Below are positions 1-8,641 of a DNA stretch of 64,000 nt, in pieces; position 1 is the first letter of the stretch; each line of letters starts with the position of its first letter. The position numbers and the translations under genes were made by a program. This stretch comes from Bradyrhizobium sp. BTAi1 (GTDB taxonomy: Bacteria; Pseudomonadota; Alphaproteobacteria; Rhizobiales; Xanthobacteraceae), in assembly GCF_000015165.1 (NCBI RefSeq), contig NC_009485.1, positions 744,001 to 808,000 on the forward strand, written 5' to 3'. Under the pieces are notes generated by a model. The model ran no database searches. It saw nothing but the letters and a program-made list of their open reading frames with translations, and was not told the origin of the DNA.

Positions 1-525
1 TCGCGCACCCCGGTGCGCGAAGCGCTGCGCCAGCTCGCGGCATCCGGCCTGATCGAGGCGCGCGCGCATCGCGGCGCAGTGGTGGCGCGGCCCTCCGTCG
101 ATCGGCTGACTGGGATGTTCGAGGCGATGGCCGAGCTCGAAGGCCTGTGCGCCGGCCTCGCAGCGCAACGTATGACGCCGGTCGAGCGGCAGCGGCTCGA
201 AGCCATTCACGAGGAATTGCGCAATCTCAGCCATGCCGGCAATCCCGAGCGCTTCCACGAGGTGAACGAGCGCTTCCACAACGCGATCTATGCCGGCGCG
301 CACAATGCCTATATCGCCGAGATCACCTTGGCGACGCGGGTGCGCGTGCAGCCGTTCCGCCGGGCCCAGTTCCGCAATCTCGGCCGCCTCGCCAAGTCGC
401 ATGCCGAACACGATCGCGTCGTCGTGGCCATCCTGCGTGGCGACAAGGCTGGCGCGGCCAGCGCCATGAAAGCCCATATCGAGCTGGTGCGCGGCGAGTA
501 CGAGATTTACGCGGTGTCGGTGTAG
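1..525 (+). CDS. GntR-family regulator, FCD subgroup (5' end outside window)
   Basis: The frame is open from the first base and closes at a TAG at 523-525, so the start lies upstream of the window. The visible part begins inside the winged-helix DNA-binding domain (SRTPVREALRQLAASGL, the recognition helix typical of GntR proteins), followed by the wing and an all-helical FCD effector domain with His/Asp/Arg residues of the kind that bind metal or small carboxylates (for example FHEVNERFHNAIY). FCD regulators usually repress neighbouring catabolic genes and respond to small organic acids. It converges on the allophanate hydrolase gene, so control of nitrogen or amide catabolism is plausible, but the ligand cannot be read from the sequence. 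Confidence 0.9.
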   Translation, partial: SRTPVREALRQLAASGLIEARAHRGAVVARPSVDRLTGMFEAMAELEGLCAGLAAQRMTPVERQRLEAIHEELRNLSHAGNPERFHEVNERFHNAIYAGAHNAYIAEITLATRVRVQPFRRAQFRNLGRLAKSHAEHDRVVVAILRGDKAGAASAMKAHIELVRGEYEIYAVSV

Positions 526-564
526 ACGAGCTCCACCGCAATAACGGTGCTAAACTAACGTCGA

Positions 565-2451
565 TCAGCTCTTCTGCGCCATATACGCGCGCCAGCCGCC
601 GAACTCCGAGATGTCGCGTGCGCCATCAAGCGCTGCAGGCTCGACCAGGAAGCCCTTGGCACTGCGGCCGTCGGCGAGCCGGATCGTGCCGATCGACAGC
701 GGCGGCGGGATGAGGTCCACAAACTTGCCGAAGCCGGCGGCTGACAGCGCCCAGAGCTCGACCTCCATCGCCGCCCCCTTGCCGGCCTCGATGCGCAGCA
801 TGCCGGGCTTGGGCGGCGTGGTCGGCAGCGCATAGAGCTTGTAGTCCGGTGCGGTCCTGGCTGCTTCCAGCAGACGGCCACCGAGACGGGTCAGCTCGTG
901 ATTGAGCGCCATGCCGGAGAGATGCGCGCCGACCACCACGATCGCGATCTCGTCGCCATGTAGCGATGGCGATACGGCCGCGAGCGGTGGCTGCGGTGTC
1001 GCTTTGGCGCCCACCGGCAGCGCGGTGTCGGCATGGAAGGCGCGCCCGAGGCTCGCGAGCGCGGCGTCGTGTCCGGCCGGCGCCAGCAGCGTGATGCCGA
1101 ACGGAATGCCATCGCTGCGCATCGCAGCCGGCACCGCCAGTCCGCACAGATCGAGCAGATTGACGAAATTGGTGTAGGTGCCGAGCCGGCTGTTGAGCAG
1201 GATCGGATCGGCCAGCACCTCCGCAGTGGTGTAGGCGGTGGGCGCGGTCGGCAGCACCAGCGCATCGACAGCGGCGAAGGTGCGCTCGGCCACTTTGCGC
1301 AGCGCCTGCAGCCGATACAGCGCGGCGAAGGTGTCGGCCGCGCTGCCGCGTGCGCCGCCGATGGTGATCTCGCGCGTCACCGGATGGATCGCGTCGGGAT
1401 CGGACGCCAGGAGATCGCGGATCACGAGATAGCGTTCGGCGACCCAGGGGCCTTCATAGAGCAGCCGTGCCGTCTCGTAGAACGGCTCGAGGTCGAATGC
1501 GACGAGTTCGGCGCCGAGCTTGACGAAGCGCGCCACGGCGGCGCCGTAAGCGGCCTCGGCGGCTTTGTCGCCGAAGAAGATCAGTTGTCCCGGGCGGGGA
1601 ATGCCGAGCTTCACGCCGCGCGGAAATGCCGTCACCGCGCCGAGCGGCCGGTCGCGCGAGAACGGATCGAGCGGATCCGGCGCGGCCATGACGTCGAGCG
1701 CTGCGACCGCATCATCGACCGTTAAAGAGAACACCGAGATGCAGTCGAGGGTGCGGCAGGCCGGCACCAGGCCGGCGGTCGAAATCATGCCGAGGCTCGG
1801 CTTCAGCCCGACGATGTTGTTGAGCATGGCCGGAACGCGGCCGGAGCCCGCCGTATCCGTTCCGAGCGACAGCGGCACGAGCCCTGCCGAGACCGCGACC
1901 GCCGATCCGGAGCTCGATCCGCCCGGCACCAGATCGCCGCGTACCGGATTGGTCGGGATGCCATAGGGCGAGCGCACGCCGACGAGGCCCGTGGCGAACT
2001 GGTCGAGATTGGTCTTGCCGATGATGATGGCGCCGGCGGCGCGTAGCCGCGCCACTGCGGTGGAATCGCGGGTCGGCGTGTAGGCAAAGGCCGGGCATGC
2101 GGCTGTCGTCGGCAGTCCCGCGACGTCGATATTGTCCTTGACCGCAACGGGCACGCCGAACAGCGGCAGTGCCGCGGCGTCCTGGCCGGCAAGCCGCTGC
2201 GCCTCGGCGATCGCATCCGCTTCGTCGCGCAGGCTGATGAAGATGGCAGGGTCATCATGCGCGCGAATCCGCGCGTAGCAGCGTGCGATCGTATCCTTGG
2301 GGGTCGTCAGGCCGGCCCGATGGGCGGCGACGATCTCGGCGACGGTTTCGGTCACGAAGCGCTCCGCCGTCGAGAGCCCGATGTCTGGCTTGCCATGTCC
2401 TTGCGCTCCGCTTCGCCGATCCTGCTGCGAACGTAGCAAGCCACGTGCCAT
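565..2451 (-). CDS. atzF: Allophanate hydrolase (AtzF-type)
   Basis: Hydrolyses allophanate (N-carboxyurea) to ammonia and CO2, the second step of ATP-dependent urea degradation and the last step of s-triazine/biuret routes. The N-terminal two thirds is an amidase-signature domain: catalytic Lys in AVKDNID (about residue 105), the Gly-Ser-Ser-Ser stretch near 178-181 and Ser of DTAGSGRVPA (about 203). The C-terminal ~130 residues match the extra domain of AtzF/DUR1,2 proteins (VVGAHLSGMALNHELTRLGG). I use the ATG at 2451 (628 residues); the frame stays open to 2514, and known homologues begin close to PDIGLSTAERF, so the true start may be slightly downstream at a non-ATG codon. No urea carboxylase gene lies beside it in this window, which is unusual. 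It converges on the GntR gene. Confidence 0.93.
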   Translation of the reverse strand: MARGLLRSQQDRRSGAQGHGKPDIGLSTAERFVTETVAEIVAAHRAGLTTPKDTIARCYARIRAHDDPAIFISLRDEADAIAEAQRLAGQDAAALPLFGVPVAVKDNIDVAGLPTTAACPAFAYTPTRDSTAVARLRAAGAIIIGKTNLDQFATGLVGVRSPYGIPTNPVRGDLVPGGSSSGSAVAVSAGLVPLSLGTDTAGSGRVPAMLNNIVGLKPSLGMISTAGLVPACRTLDCISVFSLTVDDAVAALDVMAAPDPLDPFSRDRPLGAVTAFPRGVKLGIPRPGQLIFFGDKAAEAAYGAAVARFVKLGAELVAFDLEPFYETARLLYEGPWVAERYLVIRDLLASDPDAIHPVTREITIGGARGSAADTFAALYRLQALRKVAERTFAAVDALVLPTAPTAYTTAEVLADPILLNSRLGTYTNFVNLLDLCGLAVPAAMRSDGIPFGITLLAPAGHDAALASLGRAFHADTALPVGAKATPQPPLAAVSPSLHGDEIAIVVVGAHLSGMALNHELTRLGGRLLEAARTAPDYKLYALPTTPPKPGMLRIEAGKGAAMEVELWALSAAGFGKFVDLIPPPLSIGTIRLADGRSAKGFLVEPAALDGARDISEFGGWRAYMAQKS

Positions 2452-2580
2452 TGTGTACATTGGCCGGAACTGGCAGCTCGTTGAAAATTGTTCGTTTTCA
2501 GTGATTTGCAGCAACCGCTCGGCACGAGCTTGGCAGAATTGTCCTGCGAAGCAGGCGATTTGCCTAAATAATAATCGGCT

Positions 2581-3855
2581 TCAATCCATCACCTTGCTGC
2601 TGCCCTGGGTGATCAGGCGGGCCGCGCGCTGGTCGCGGGCGTGAATCCATAGCCAGCTCAGGGCGACACTGAGCCGATTGCGCAGGCCGATCAGAAAATA
2701 GATGTGGGCGAGCCCCCAGATCCACCATGCCAGGGCCCCGCGCAGCTTGATCCAGCCGAAATCGATCACCGCGAGCCGCTTGCCGATCTGGGCGAGACTG
2801 CCGGCGTGATGGTAGCGGAACGGCCGCAGCGTGCGGCCGGCAAGCCGCGCCTTGATCGCCTCCGCGACGTAGCGGCCTTGCTGCTTCGCGGCCGGCGCGA
2901 TGCCGGGCACCGGCTGGCCGTTCCAGGCGGCGATCGTCACTGTGTCGCCGATGGCGAAGATCTCGGGGTGGCCCGGCACGGTGAGGTCCGGCGCGACCTG
3001 CAGACGGCCGGCGCGATCCGCCGGCGCGCCGAGCCATTCCGCCGCGCGCGAGGCGCGCACGCCGGCCGCCCAAATAAGGGTGCGCGTATCCAGCCGCTTG
3101 CCGCCATAGACGACGCTGTCCGCCGTGCATTCGGTCACCGCCTGGCCCAGCACGACCTCGACGCCGATGCGCTCGAGCGACGTCAGCGTGTAGGCCGAGA
3201 GGTCTTCCGGAAAGCCGCCGAGCACCCGCGGTCCCGCCTCGATCAGCACCACGCGGGCTTCGTGGGTATCGATGCTGCGGAAATCCGGCGGCAGCGTCGA
3301 GCGCGCCAACTCGGCGATGGTGCCGGCGAGTTCGACGCCGGTGGGCCCTGCGCCGATGATCACGAAGGTCATCCAGGCCGCGCGCCGGGCCGGATCGCGC
3401 TCGCGCTCGGCGCGCTCGAATGCGACGAGGATGCGCCGCCGCAAGGTCGTCGCGTCCTCGAGCGTCTTCAGGCCCGGTGCGAACGGCTCCCATTCGTCAT
3501 GACCGAAATAGGCGTGGCGGGCGCCCGTCGCGAGCACCAGCGTGTCATAGGCGACGTCAGTGTCGTCTTCCAACAGCACGCGGCGGCCGGCCGCGTCGAT
3601 GCCCTTGACGCTCGCGAACAGGGTGGTCACCTCCGGCCGGTTCCGCACCAGCGACCGGATCGGCCAGGCGATCTCGGAGGTCGCCAGCGAGGCCGTCGCC
3701 ACCTGGTAGAGCAGCGGCTGGAACAGATGGTGGTTGCGGCGGTCGATCAGCGTGATGCGGACGGGCGCGCCGGCCAGCCGGTACGTCGTTTCGAGGCCGC
3801 CAAAACCGGCGCCGACGATGACCACGTGATGCGGATTCTGGGCCTGACCCGTCAT
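2581..3855 (-). CDS. ndh: Type II NADH:quinone oxidoreductase
   Basis: A 424-residue two-dinucleotide-binding flavoprotein. The FAD-binding motif GAGFGG is at residues 15-20, the NADH-binding motif GAGPTG at 168-173, and the second FAD contact is the IFAIGDTVTI segment, followed by PVPGIAPAAKQQGRYVAEAI, which is characteristic of NDH-2. The C-terminal 50 residues are amphipathic and aromatic-rich (AWWIWGLAHIYFLIGLRNRL), the expected membrane-association region. It oxidises NADH and reduces quinone at the cytoplasmic face without pumping protons. It stands alone, on the same strand as allophanate hydrolase but separated by about 130 bp of AT-rich sequence, so it is probably a separate transcript. 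Confidence 0.93.
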   Translation of the reverse strand: MTGQAQNPHHVVIVGAGFGGLETTYRLAGAPVRITLIDRRNHHLFQPLLYQVATASLATSEIAWPIRSLVRNRPEVTTLFASVKGIDAAGRRVLLEDDTDVAYDTLVLATGARHAYFGHDEWEPFAPGLKTLEDATTLRRRILVAFERAERERDPARRAAWMTFVIIGAGPTGVELAGTIAELARSTLPPDFRSIDTHEARVVLIEAGPRVLGGFPEDLSAYTLTSLERIGVEVVLGQAVTECTADSVVYGGKRLDTRTLIWAAGVRASRAAEWLGAPADRAGRLQVAPDLTVPGHPEIFAIGDTVTIAAWNGQPVPGIAPAAKQQGRYVAEAIKARLAGRTLRPFRYHHAGSLAQIGKRLAVIDFGWIKLRGALAWWIWGLAHIYFLIGLRNRLSVALSWLWIHARDQRAARLITQGSSKVMD

Positions 3856-3967
3856 GAAGCTGGTTCTCGCTGCTGCGCCCCGGCTTCAATTCAACACGCC
3901 AAGCCTGGGTTGCTTCAAGCCCGTCTTGGCTATGGTGCGATAGCGCCCGACTATCGGGCCGGCGTGA

Positions 3968-4501
3968 TCAGTAGAGGCCGCGGCCGGCGTCGCCGCCGGT
4001 GATGCGCGCGAGCCGCGCCTCGGTGGCCGGGACCCGGCTACCGCGGCCCGACGTCGGTGGCGTGCGGGTCATGGAGGGGCCGCCGGACGATGCGTCGTCG
4101 GCGCCGCTCGGGAAGAACAGCAGCGCAATGCTGAGGCCGAGATTGATCAGCGCGCCGACCCATGTGCCGTGGTGTGATCCCGGCAACGCATAGTCTGGGA
4201 ACCGGCCGGCGACGACATAATCCAGCACCATGGCGGCGATCCAGCCCGGAATCACGCAGACCGGGTCCCAGCCGATGTCGCGGAAGCGCATCGCCTGCAG
4301 CATCACGTTCGCCCACAGGAACAGGGCGATCAGCACCACGATCGTCCCGCCCAGGACCAGGCCGGGCATTTTGGGAATTGCGGCCAGCGCAACGACCACC
4401 ACGGTCGCAACGATCGCCGAGCCGACCCCGAGGCCGAGAGAGGCCAGGAAGTACTGCAACCGTCCGAGACGCGCATTGAAACCGAAGAAGAAGCCCAACA
4501 T
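3968..4501 (-). CDS. DUF805 family membrane protein
   Basis: Starting at the ATG at 4501 the protein opens with MLGFFFGFNARLGRLQYF, the normal DUF805 N-terminus; the frame extends to 4630 but the extra residues are not like the family. Three to four hydrophobic segments follow (about residues 22-45, 50-70, 85-105, 120-140), then a hydrophilic tail of about 50 residues rich in Ser, Arg and Thr with no family match that I recognise. DUF805 proteins are inner-membrane proteins of unknown biochemical role. The 327 bp between this gene and marR holds the likely marR terminator and nothing else that I can identify. Confidence 0.85.
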   Translation of the reverse strand: MLGFFFGFNARLGRLQYFLASLGLGVGSAIVATVVVVALAAIPKMPGLVLGGTIVVLIALFLWANVMLQAMRFRDIGWDPVCVIPGWIAAMVLDYVVAGRFPDYALPGSHHGTWVGALINLGLSIALLFFPSGADDASSGGPSMTRTPPTSGRGSRVPATEARLARITGGDAGRGLY

Positions 4502-4677
4502 CCGCTGCTCCCGCATTCCGCGCCGCAACGGGCGGACCTGATCGACAGTCGTAGCAACGCGACATTTCCGGCCGCCTTCGCGGATGGCTAAAAGTTGAGA
4601 CATCGCGCCGCAGCGGTCCCTCCGCTGCAAAGTTTATAGTTGCCAAAGCAACCAATATGTGGAACGTTCGAACCGTG

Positions 4678-4709
4678 AAGAAAAGAAGGCGCAGGAGGGC
4701 TTGCGCCTT
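4678..4709 (-). terminator. Likely terminator of the marR transcript
   Basis: On the minus strand an 8-bp perfect stem (AAGGCGCA at 4709-4702 with TGCGCCTT at 4693-4686, loop of 8) is followed by CTTTTCTT. It lies 120 bp downstream of the marR stop codon and would stop transcription before the DUF805 gene. Confidence 0.6.
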
Positions 4710-4828
4710 GCACAGGGAATGGAAACGTCATGCGCTGCCTGCTCGCGGCAGGCGCGATCGCTTGCGTGCGCGCCGACAGGCGGCCAAGCTGCGGTGATCC
4801 GCTCCGGGACCGATCGATCCGAGACGGC

Positions 4829-5335
4829 TCAGCTCGCGCCGGTGACGGCGTCGAGATTGTCGTGAATGCGGCGGAGCAGCGCGATCAGCATCTCCTGCTC
4901 ATTCTTGTCGAGACATGCCAGCAGTCGCCGCTCGCGCTCCAGTGCGGCGACAATGACCTTGTCATGGGTGGCGCGGCCCTTGGCCGTCAGCGATATCGAA
5001 TGGCTGCGGCCGTCCTGCGGATCGTTGCGGATCGCGATCAGGCCGCGGTCCTTCATCAGCGCAAGGGTGCGGCTGACCGGACCCTTGTCGAAACCGATGA
5101 CGCTGCAGATGCGCGACGCCGGAATGCCGGGTTCGATCGCCAGCAGCGACATGATCCGCCATTCGGTGACGTTGACACCGAAATTAAGCTGATAGAACGC
5201 GGTCGCGCTGTTCGACAGTTTGTTGGCGATGAAGGTGATGAAGGCCGGCACATAGCGGTCGAGGTCGAGCGTGAGGCCGTGTTCCTCAGGCTCGCGCGGC
5301 GGCGCTTTGCGCGGCGTTCTGATTTTCTCGCTCAT
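4829..5335 (-). CDS. MarR-family transcriptional regulator
   Basis: A 168-residue winged-helix protein; the ATG at 5335 gives MSEKIRTPRKAP and fits the family, while the upstream extension does not. The dimerisation helices flank a wHTH with NVTEWRIMSLLAIEPGIPAS (helices 2-3), RICSVIGFDKGPVSRTLALM (recognition helix) and the wing DPQDGRSHSISLTAKG. MarR proteins of this type are usually repressors released by aromatic acids. It is divergent from the CYP199A gene with 77 bp between start codons, which makes the P450/ferredoxin/transport genes its likely target. I see no clear operator palindrome in that gap. Confidence 0.9.
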   Translation of the reverse strand: MSEKIRTPRKAPPREPEEHGLTLDLDRYVPAFITFIANKLSNSATAFYQLNFGVNVTEWRIMSLLAIEPGIPASRICSVIGFDKGPVSRTLALMKDRGLIAIRNDPQDGRSHSISLTAKGRATHDKVIVAALERERRLLACLDKNEQEMLIALLRRIHDNLDAVTGAS

Positions 5336-5412
5336 GACCCCCAACGTCCATGCATCGCCAGTCATAGGGATAGGAAAAGCCGCATGACAAGGCCAAACTT
5401 CGGGAGCAACGC

Positions 5413-6642
5413 ATGAACCCACCAGGTCTTTCCGCAGGCGCGGCCGGCACGTCGCCGCCCGCGATTCCGCATCTCGGCATCGATCCGTTTGCGATCTCGT
5501 TCTTCGATGATCCCTATCCTGCGCACCAGCAGATGCGCGAGGCGGCCCCCGTGGTCTACCTCGATCGATGGAATGTCTATGGCGTCGCGCGCTATGCCGA
5601 GGTCTATGCGGTCCTGAACGATCCCTTGACCTTCTGCTCCAGCCGCGGCGTGGGCCTCAGCGACTTCGCCAAGGAGACGCCGTGGCGTCCGCCGAGCCTG
5701 ATCCTGGAGGCGGATCCGCCGGCGCATACGCGCACGCGCGCGGTGCTGAGCAAGGTGTTGTCGCCGGCGGTCATGAAGCGGCTGCGCGACGGCTTCATGG
5801 CCGCGGCCGAGGCCAAGGTTGACGAACTCGTGGCCCGCGGCTCGTTCGACGCCATTCCCGATCTCGCCGAAGCCTATCCGCTGTCGGTGTTCCCCGATGC
5901 GCTCGGCCTCCAGCCGGAGGGCCGCGAGCATCTCATTCCCTATGCCAGCCTGGTGTTCAACGCGTTCGGGCCGCCGAACGAGTTGCGCCAGCAGGCGATC
6001 GAGCGCTCGGCGCCGCATCAGGCCTATGTCACCGCGCAGTGCCAGCGCGACAATCTCACGCCGGGCGGCTTCGGCGCCTGCATCCACGCCTTCAGCGACA
6101 GCGGCGAGATCACGCCGGCCGAGGCGCCGCTGCTGGTGCGTTCGCTGCTCTCAGCCGGCCTCGACACGACCGTCTACGGCATCGGCGCCGCGGTCTATTG
6201 CCTCGCCCGTTTTCCCGATCAATGGGCGCGATTACGTGCCGACCCGGCGCTGGCCCGCAACGCGTTCGAGGAGGCGGTGCGCTTCGAAAGTCCGGTGCAG
6301 ACCTTCTTCCGCACCACGACGCGCGATGTCGAACTCGGCGGTGTCGTGATCCCCGAAGGGGAGAAGGTGCTGATGTTCCTGGGCGCGGCCAACCGCGACC
6401 CGCGCCGCTGGGAGCGGCCGGACAGCTATGACATCACCCGAAAGGTCTCCGGCCATGTCGGCTTCGGCTCCGGCATCCACATGTGCGTCGGCCAACTCGT
6501 CGCGCGCCTCGAAGGCGAGGCGGTGCTGACCGCGCTCGCCCGCAAAGTCGGCGCGATCACGATGAGCGACGAGCCGAAGCGCCGCTACAACAACACGCTG
6601 CGCGGGCTGGAGAGCCTGCCGGTCACCTTCACTCCAGCCTGA
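5413..6642 (+). CDS. Cytochrome P450, CYP199A type (probable para-methoxybenzoate demethylase)
   Basis: A soluble class I bacterial P450 of 409 residues. Landmarks fall at the numbering known for CYP199A4 of Rhodopseudomonas palustris: Arg92 and Ser95 (carboxylate anchoring), Ser244 and Ser247 (substrate pocket), the acid-alcohol pair Asp251-Thr252 in SAGLDTT, the K-helix Glu-x-x-Arg in FEEAVRFE, and the haem-ligand Cys358 in HVGFGSGIHMCVGQL. CYP199A enzymes bind para-substituted benzoates and O-demethylate 4-methoxybenzoate to 4-hydroxybenzoate. The ferredoxin 8 bp downstream is the expected electron donor; the ferredoxin reductase is not in the window. The gene is divergent from marR and probably leads an operon with the transport genes. 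Substrate is inferred from residue conservation, not shown. Confidence 0.93.
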   Translation: MNPPGLSAGAAGTSPPAIPHLGIDPFAISFFDDPYPAHQQMREAAPVVYLDRWNVYGVARYAEVYAVLNDPLTFCSSRGVGLSDFAKETPWRPPSLILEADPPAHTRTRAVLSKVLSPAVMKRLRDGFMAAAEAKVDELVARGSFDAIPDLAEAYPLSVFPDALGLQPEGREHLIPYASLVFNAFGPPNELRQQAIERSAPHQAYVTAQCQRDNLTPGGFGACIHAFSDSGEITPAEAPLLVRSLLSAGLDTTVYGIGAAVYCLARFPDQWARLRADPALARNAFEEAVRFESPVQTFFRTTTRDVELGGVVIPEGEKVLMFLGAANRDPRRWERPDSYDITRKVSGHVGFGSGIHMCVGQLVARLEGEAVLTALARKVGAITMSDEPKRRYNNTLRGLESLPVTFTPA

Positions 6643-6650
6643 GCTGTCCC

Positions 6651-6974
6651 ATGACCACGATCACCTTCATTCATCCCGACAACCGCAGCGAGACGGTCGA
6701 AGCCGAGGACGGCGCCACCGTCATGCTGGCCGCGCTCACCCATGGCGTCGACGGCATCGTCGCCGAATGCGGCGGCAACGCCGTCTGCGCCACCTGCCAC
6801 GTCTATGTCGACGACGCCTGGACCTCGAAACTCGAGCCGGTCTCCGACGACGAGGATGCGCTGCTCGACGGCACCGCGGCCGAGCGCCGGCCGAACAGCC
6901 GGCTGTCCTGCCAGATCAAGGTGCAGCCGGCGCTCGCCGGGCTCGTTGTCCGCATTCCGGACCGGCAGAGCTGA
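6651..6974 (+). CDS. [2Fe-2S] ferredoxin, P450 partner
   Basis: A 107-residue adrenodoxin/putidaredoxin-type ferredoxin. The cluster ligands are Cys40, Cys46, Cys49 (ECGGNAVCATCHVY) and Cys87 (SRLSCQ), spacing C-x5-C-x2-C-x37-C. The acidic stretch EPVSDDEDALLD before the last cysteine is the usual docking surface for reductase and P450. Its start is 8 bp after the P450 stop codon, so the two are translated together, as palustrisredoxin is with CYP199A2/A4. The start used is the ATG at 6651; the same frame is open further upstream but that overlaps the P450 gene. Confidence 0.95.
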   Translation: MTTITFIHPDNRSETVEAEDGATVMLAALTHGVDGIVAECGGNAVCATCHVYVDDAWTSKLEPVSDDEDALLDGTAAERRPNSRLSCQIKVQPALAGLVVRIPDRQS

Positions 6975-7025
6975 TTTCTTTCGGCACCGACAACAATGAA
7001 AACAAGCAAGAGGGGAAGGAACATC

Positions 7026-8243
7026 ATGACGCAATTCAAGACGTGTGCGCTCGCGCTGGTCGCATCGTTCGGCGTGGCGGCAGCATCCGCCGGCGAGATC
7101 TCGGACAATGTCGTGCGCGTCGGTGTGCTCAACGACATCTCCGGCATCTTCCAGGACACGAACGGCATGGGCTCGGTCGAGGCCGCGCGCATGGCGGCCG
7201 AGGATTTCAACGGTGGCGGCAAGGGTATCAAGGTCGAGATCGTCTATGCCGATCACCAGAACAAGGCCGATGTCGGCTCGGCGATCGTCCGCAAATGGCT
7301 CGATGTCGACAAGGTCGATGCTGTCGTCGACGTGCCCAACTCAGCCGTGGGGCTCACCGTCAACGAGCTCCTGCGCAACAGCCGCATGACCTTCCTGGCT
7401 TCTTCCACCGCGAGCTCCGATCTCACCGGCAAGGCCTGCTCGCCGAATACGATCCAGTGGGTCAACGATGCCTGGGCGACCGGCAACACCACGGCGGCCG
7501 CGATGATGGGGCGCGGTGGCAAGGACTGGTATTTCATCACGGTCAACTACGCGCTCGGCCAGGGCATCGAGGCGGAAGCCACCAGCTACATCGAGAAGCA
7601 TGGCGGCAAAGTGCTGGGCTCGGCCAAGCATCCGCTCGGCACCACAGACTTCGCCTCGTTCCTGCTGCAGGCGCAGGGCTCGAAGGCCAAGGTGATCGGG
7701 CTCGCCAATGCCGGCGGCGACACCATCAACGCGGTCAAGCAGGCGTCCGAGTTCGGCATCCAGCAGGGCGGCCAGTCGCTGGTCGCCTTCCTGCTGTTCA
7801 TCAACGACATCCATGGCATGGGCCTGAAGGCGGCGCAGGGCCTGCAGCTGCTCGAAGCCTTCTACTGGGACATGGATGACGACACCCGCGCCTTCGCCAA
7901 GCGCTTCGCGGCGCGTCCCGGCATGAACGGCAAGATGCCGAGCGGCAACCAGGCCGGCGTCTACGCCTCCACGCTCGCTTATCTCAACGCCGTCGCGGCG
8001 ACCGGCAGCGATGATGCCAAGGACGTCGTACCTCAGATGAAGACGGTGAAGGGCAAGGACAGATTGTTCGGTGACGTGACCATCCGCGCCGACGGCCGCG
8101 TCGTGCATCCGATGTACCTGTTCGAGGTCAAAAAGCCCGAGGAGTCGAAATATCCCTACGACTACTATCGGCTGGTCTCGACGATCCCGGCCGACCAGGC
8201 GTTTCGGCCGATCGCGGACGGTGGGTGCGCGCTGGTGAAGTAG
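7026..8243 (+). CDS. ABC transporter periplasmic binding protein (Liv/aromatic-acid type)
   Basis: A 405-residue type I periplasmic binding protein. Residues 1-22 form a signal peptide (FKTCALALVASFGVAAASAGE), then the mature domain starts VVRVGVLNDISGIFQDTNG, the ligand-binding edge seen in branched-chain amino-acid and aromatic-acid binding proteins. The ATG at 7026 is chosen because GAGGGGAAGGAA lies just ahead of it; an upstream in-frame ATG at 6996 would spoil the signal peptide. It follows the ferredoxin by 51 bp. In Rhodopseudomonas and Bradyrhizobium, proteins of this kind often bind benzoate derivatives, which fits the P450 beside it. The ligand is inferred from context. Confidence 0.9.
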   Translation: MTQFKTCALALVASFGVAAASAGEISDNVVRVGVLNDISGIFQDTNGMGSVEAARMAAEDFNGGGKGIKVEIVYADHQNKADVGSAIVRKWLDVDKVDAVVDVPNSAVGLTVNELLRNSRMTFLASSTASSDLTGKACSPNTIQWVNDAWATGNTTAAAMMGRGGKDWYFITVNYALGQGIEAEATSYIEKHGGKVLGSAKHPLGTTDFASFLLQAQGSKAKVIGLANAGGDTINAVKQASEFGIQQGGQSLVAFLLFINDIHGMGLKAAQGLQLLEAFYWDMDDDTRAFAKRFAARPGMNGKMPSGNQAGVYASTLAYLNAVAATGSDDAKDVVPQMKTVKGKDRLFGDVTIRADGRVVHPMYLFEVKKPEESKYPYDYYRLVSTIPADQAFRPIADGGCALVK

Positions 8244-8307
8244 AGCGGTTCGTCTTCACCCCGTCGGAAGAGCACATGACATCTGAAACTGCTGATCAGT
8301 TGCTCCG

Positions 8308-8390
8308 TCATGCCCGGGCGTGTCCCGGGCATCCACGTCGTGCGGCGGTCCTCGAAAGACGTGGATGGCCCGGACACGCCCGGCCATGAA
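8308..8390. repeat. Palindromic intergenic repeat, family A, copy 1
   Basis: Inverted arms of about 30 bp (GTCATGCCCGGGCGTGTCCC at 8308 onward against GGCCCGGACACGCCCGGCCA ending near 8388) with CGTGGATGG/CCATCCACG flanks. The same design recurs at 13409-13494 and 24147-24228. It lies in the 398-bp gap between the two binding-protein genes; apart from it that gap shows only a Shine-Dalgarno GGGAGGGAAG before 8642. Confidence 0.85.
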
Positions 8391-8641
8391 GGCTCCTGGG
8401 CGTGATCTCGCCCCTCCTGGGCTTTTGCCTCTGCGGCCGACTGTACTGTGCTGCAGTATCCTTAACAGGCACTATAGTTCTTGCCTTTGCCCGTTTCCGG
8501 GAATTATGGTGCATGGATCGAGGGTGCGCGAAACGACGATCGTGCTATGAAGCGCTGCGACGAAACGTCGCCGCTTGTCGCTCTGCCGCGTGCCAGTGAC
8601 GTAACAACGATAAGAACGACGTGATGAGGGGAGGGAAGATC

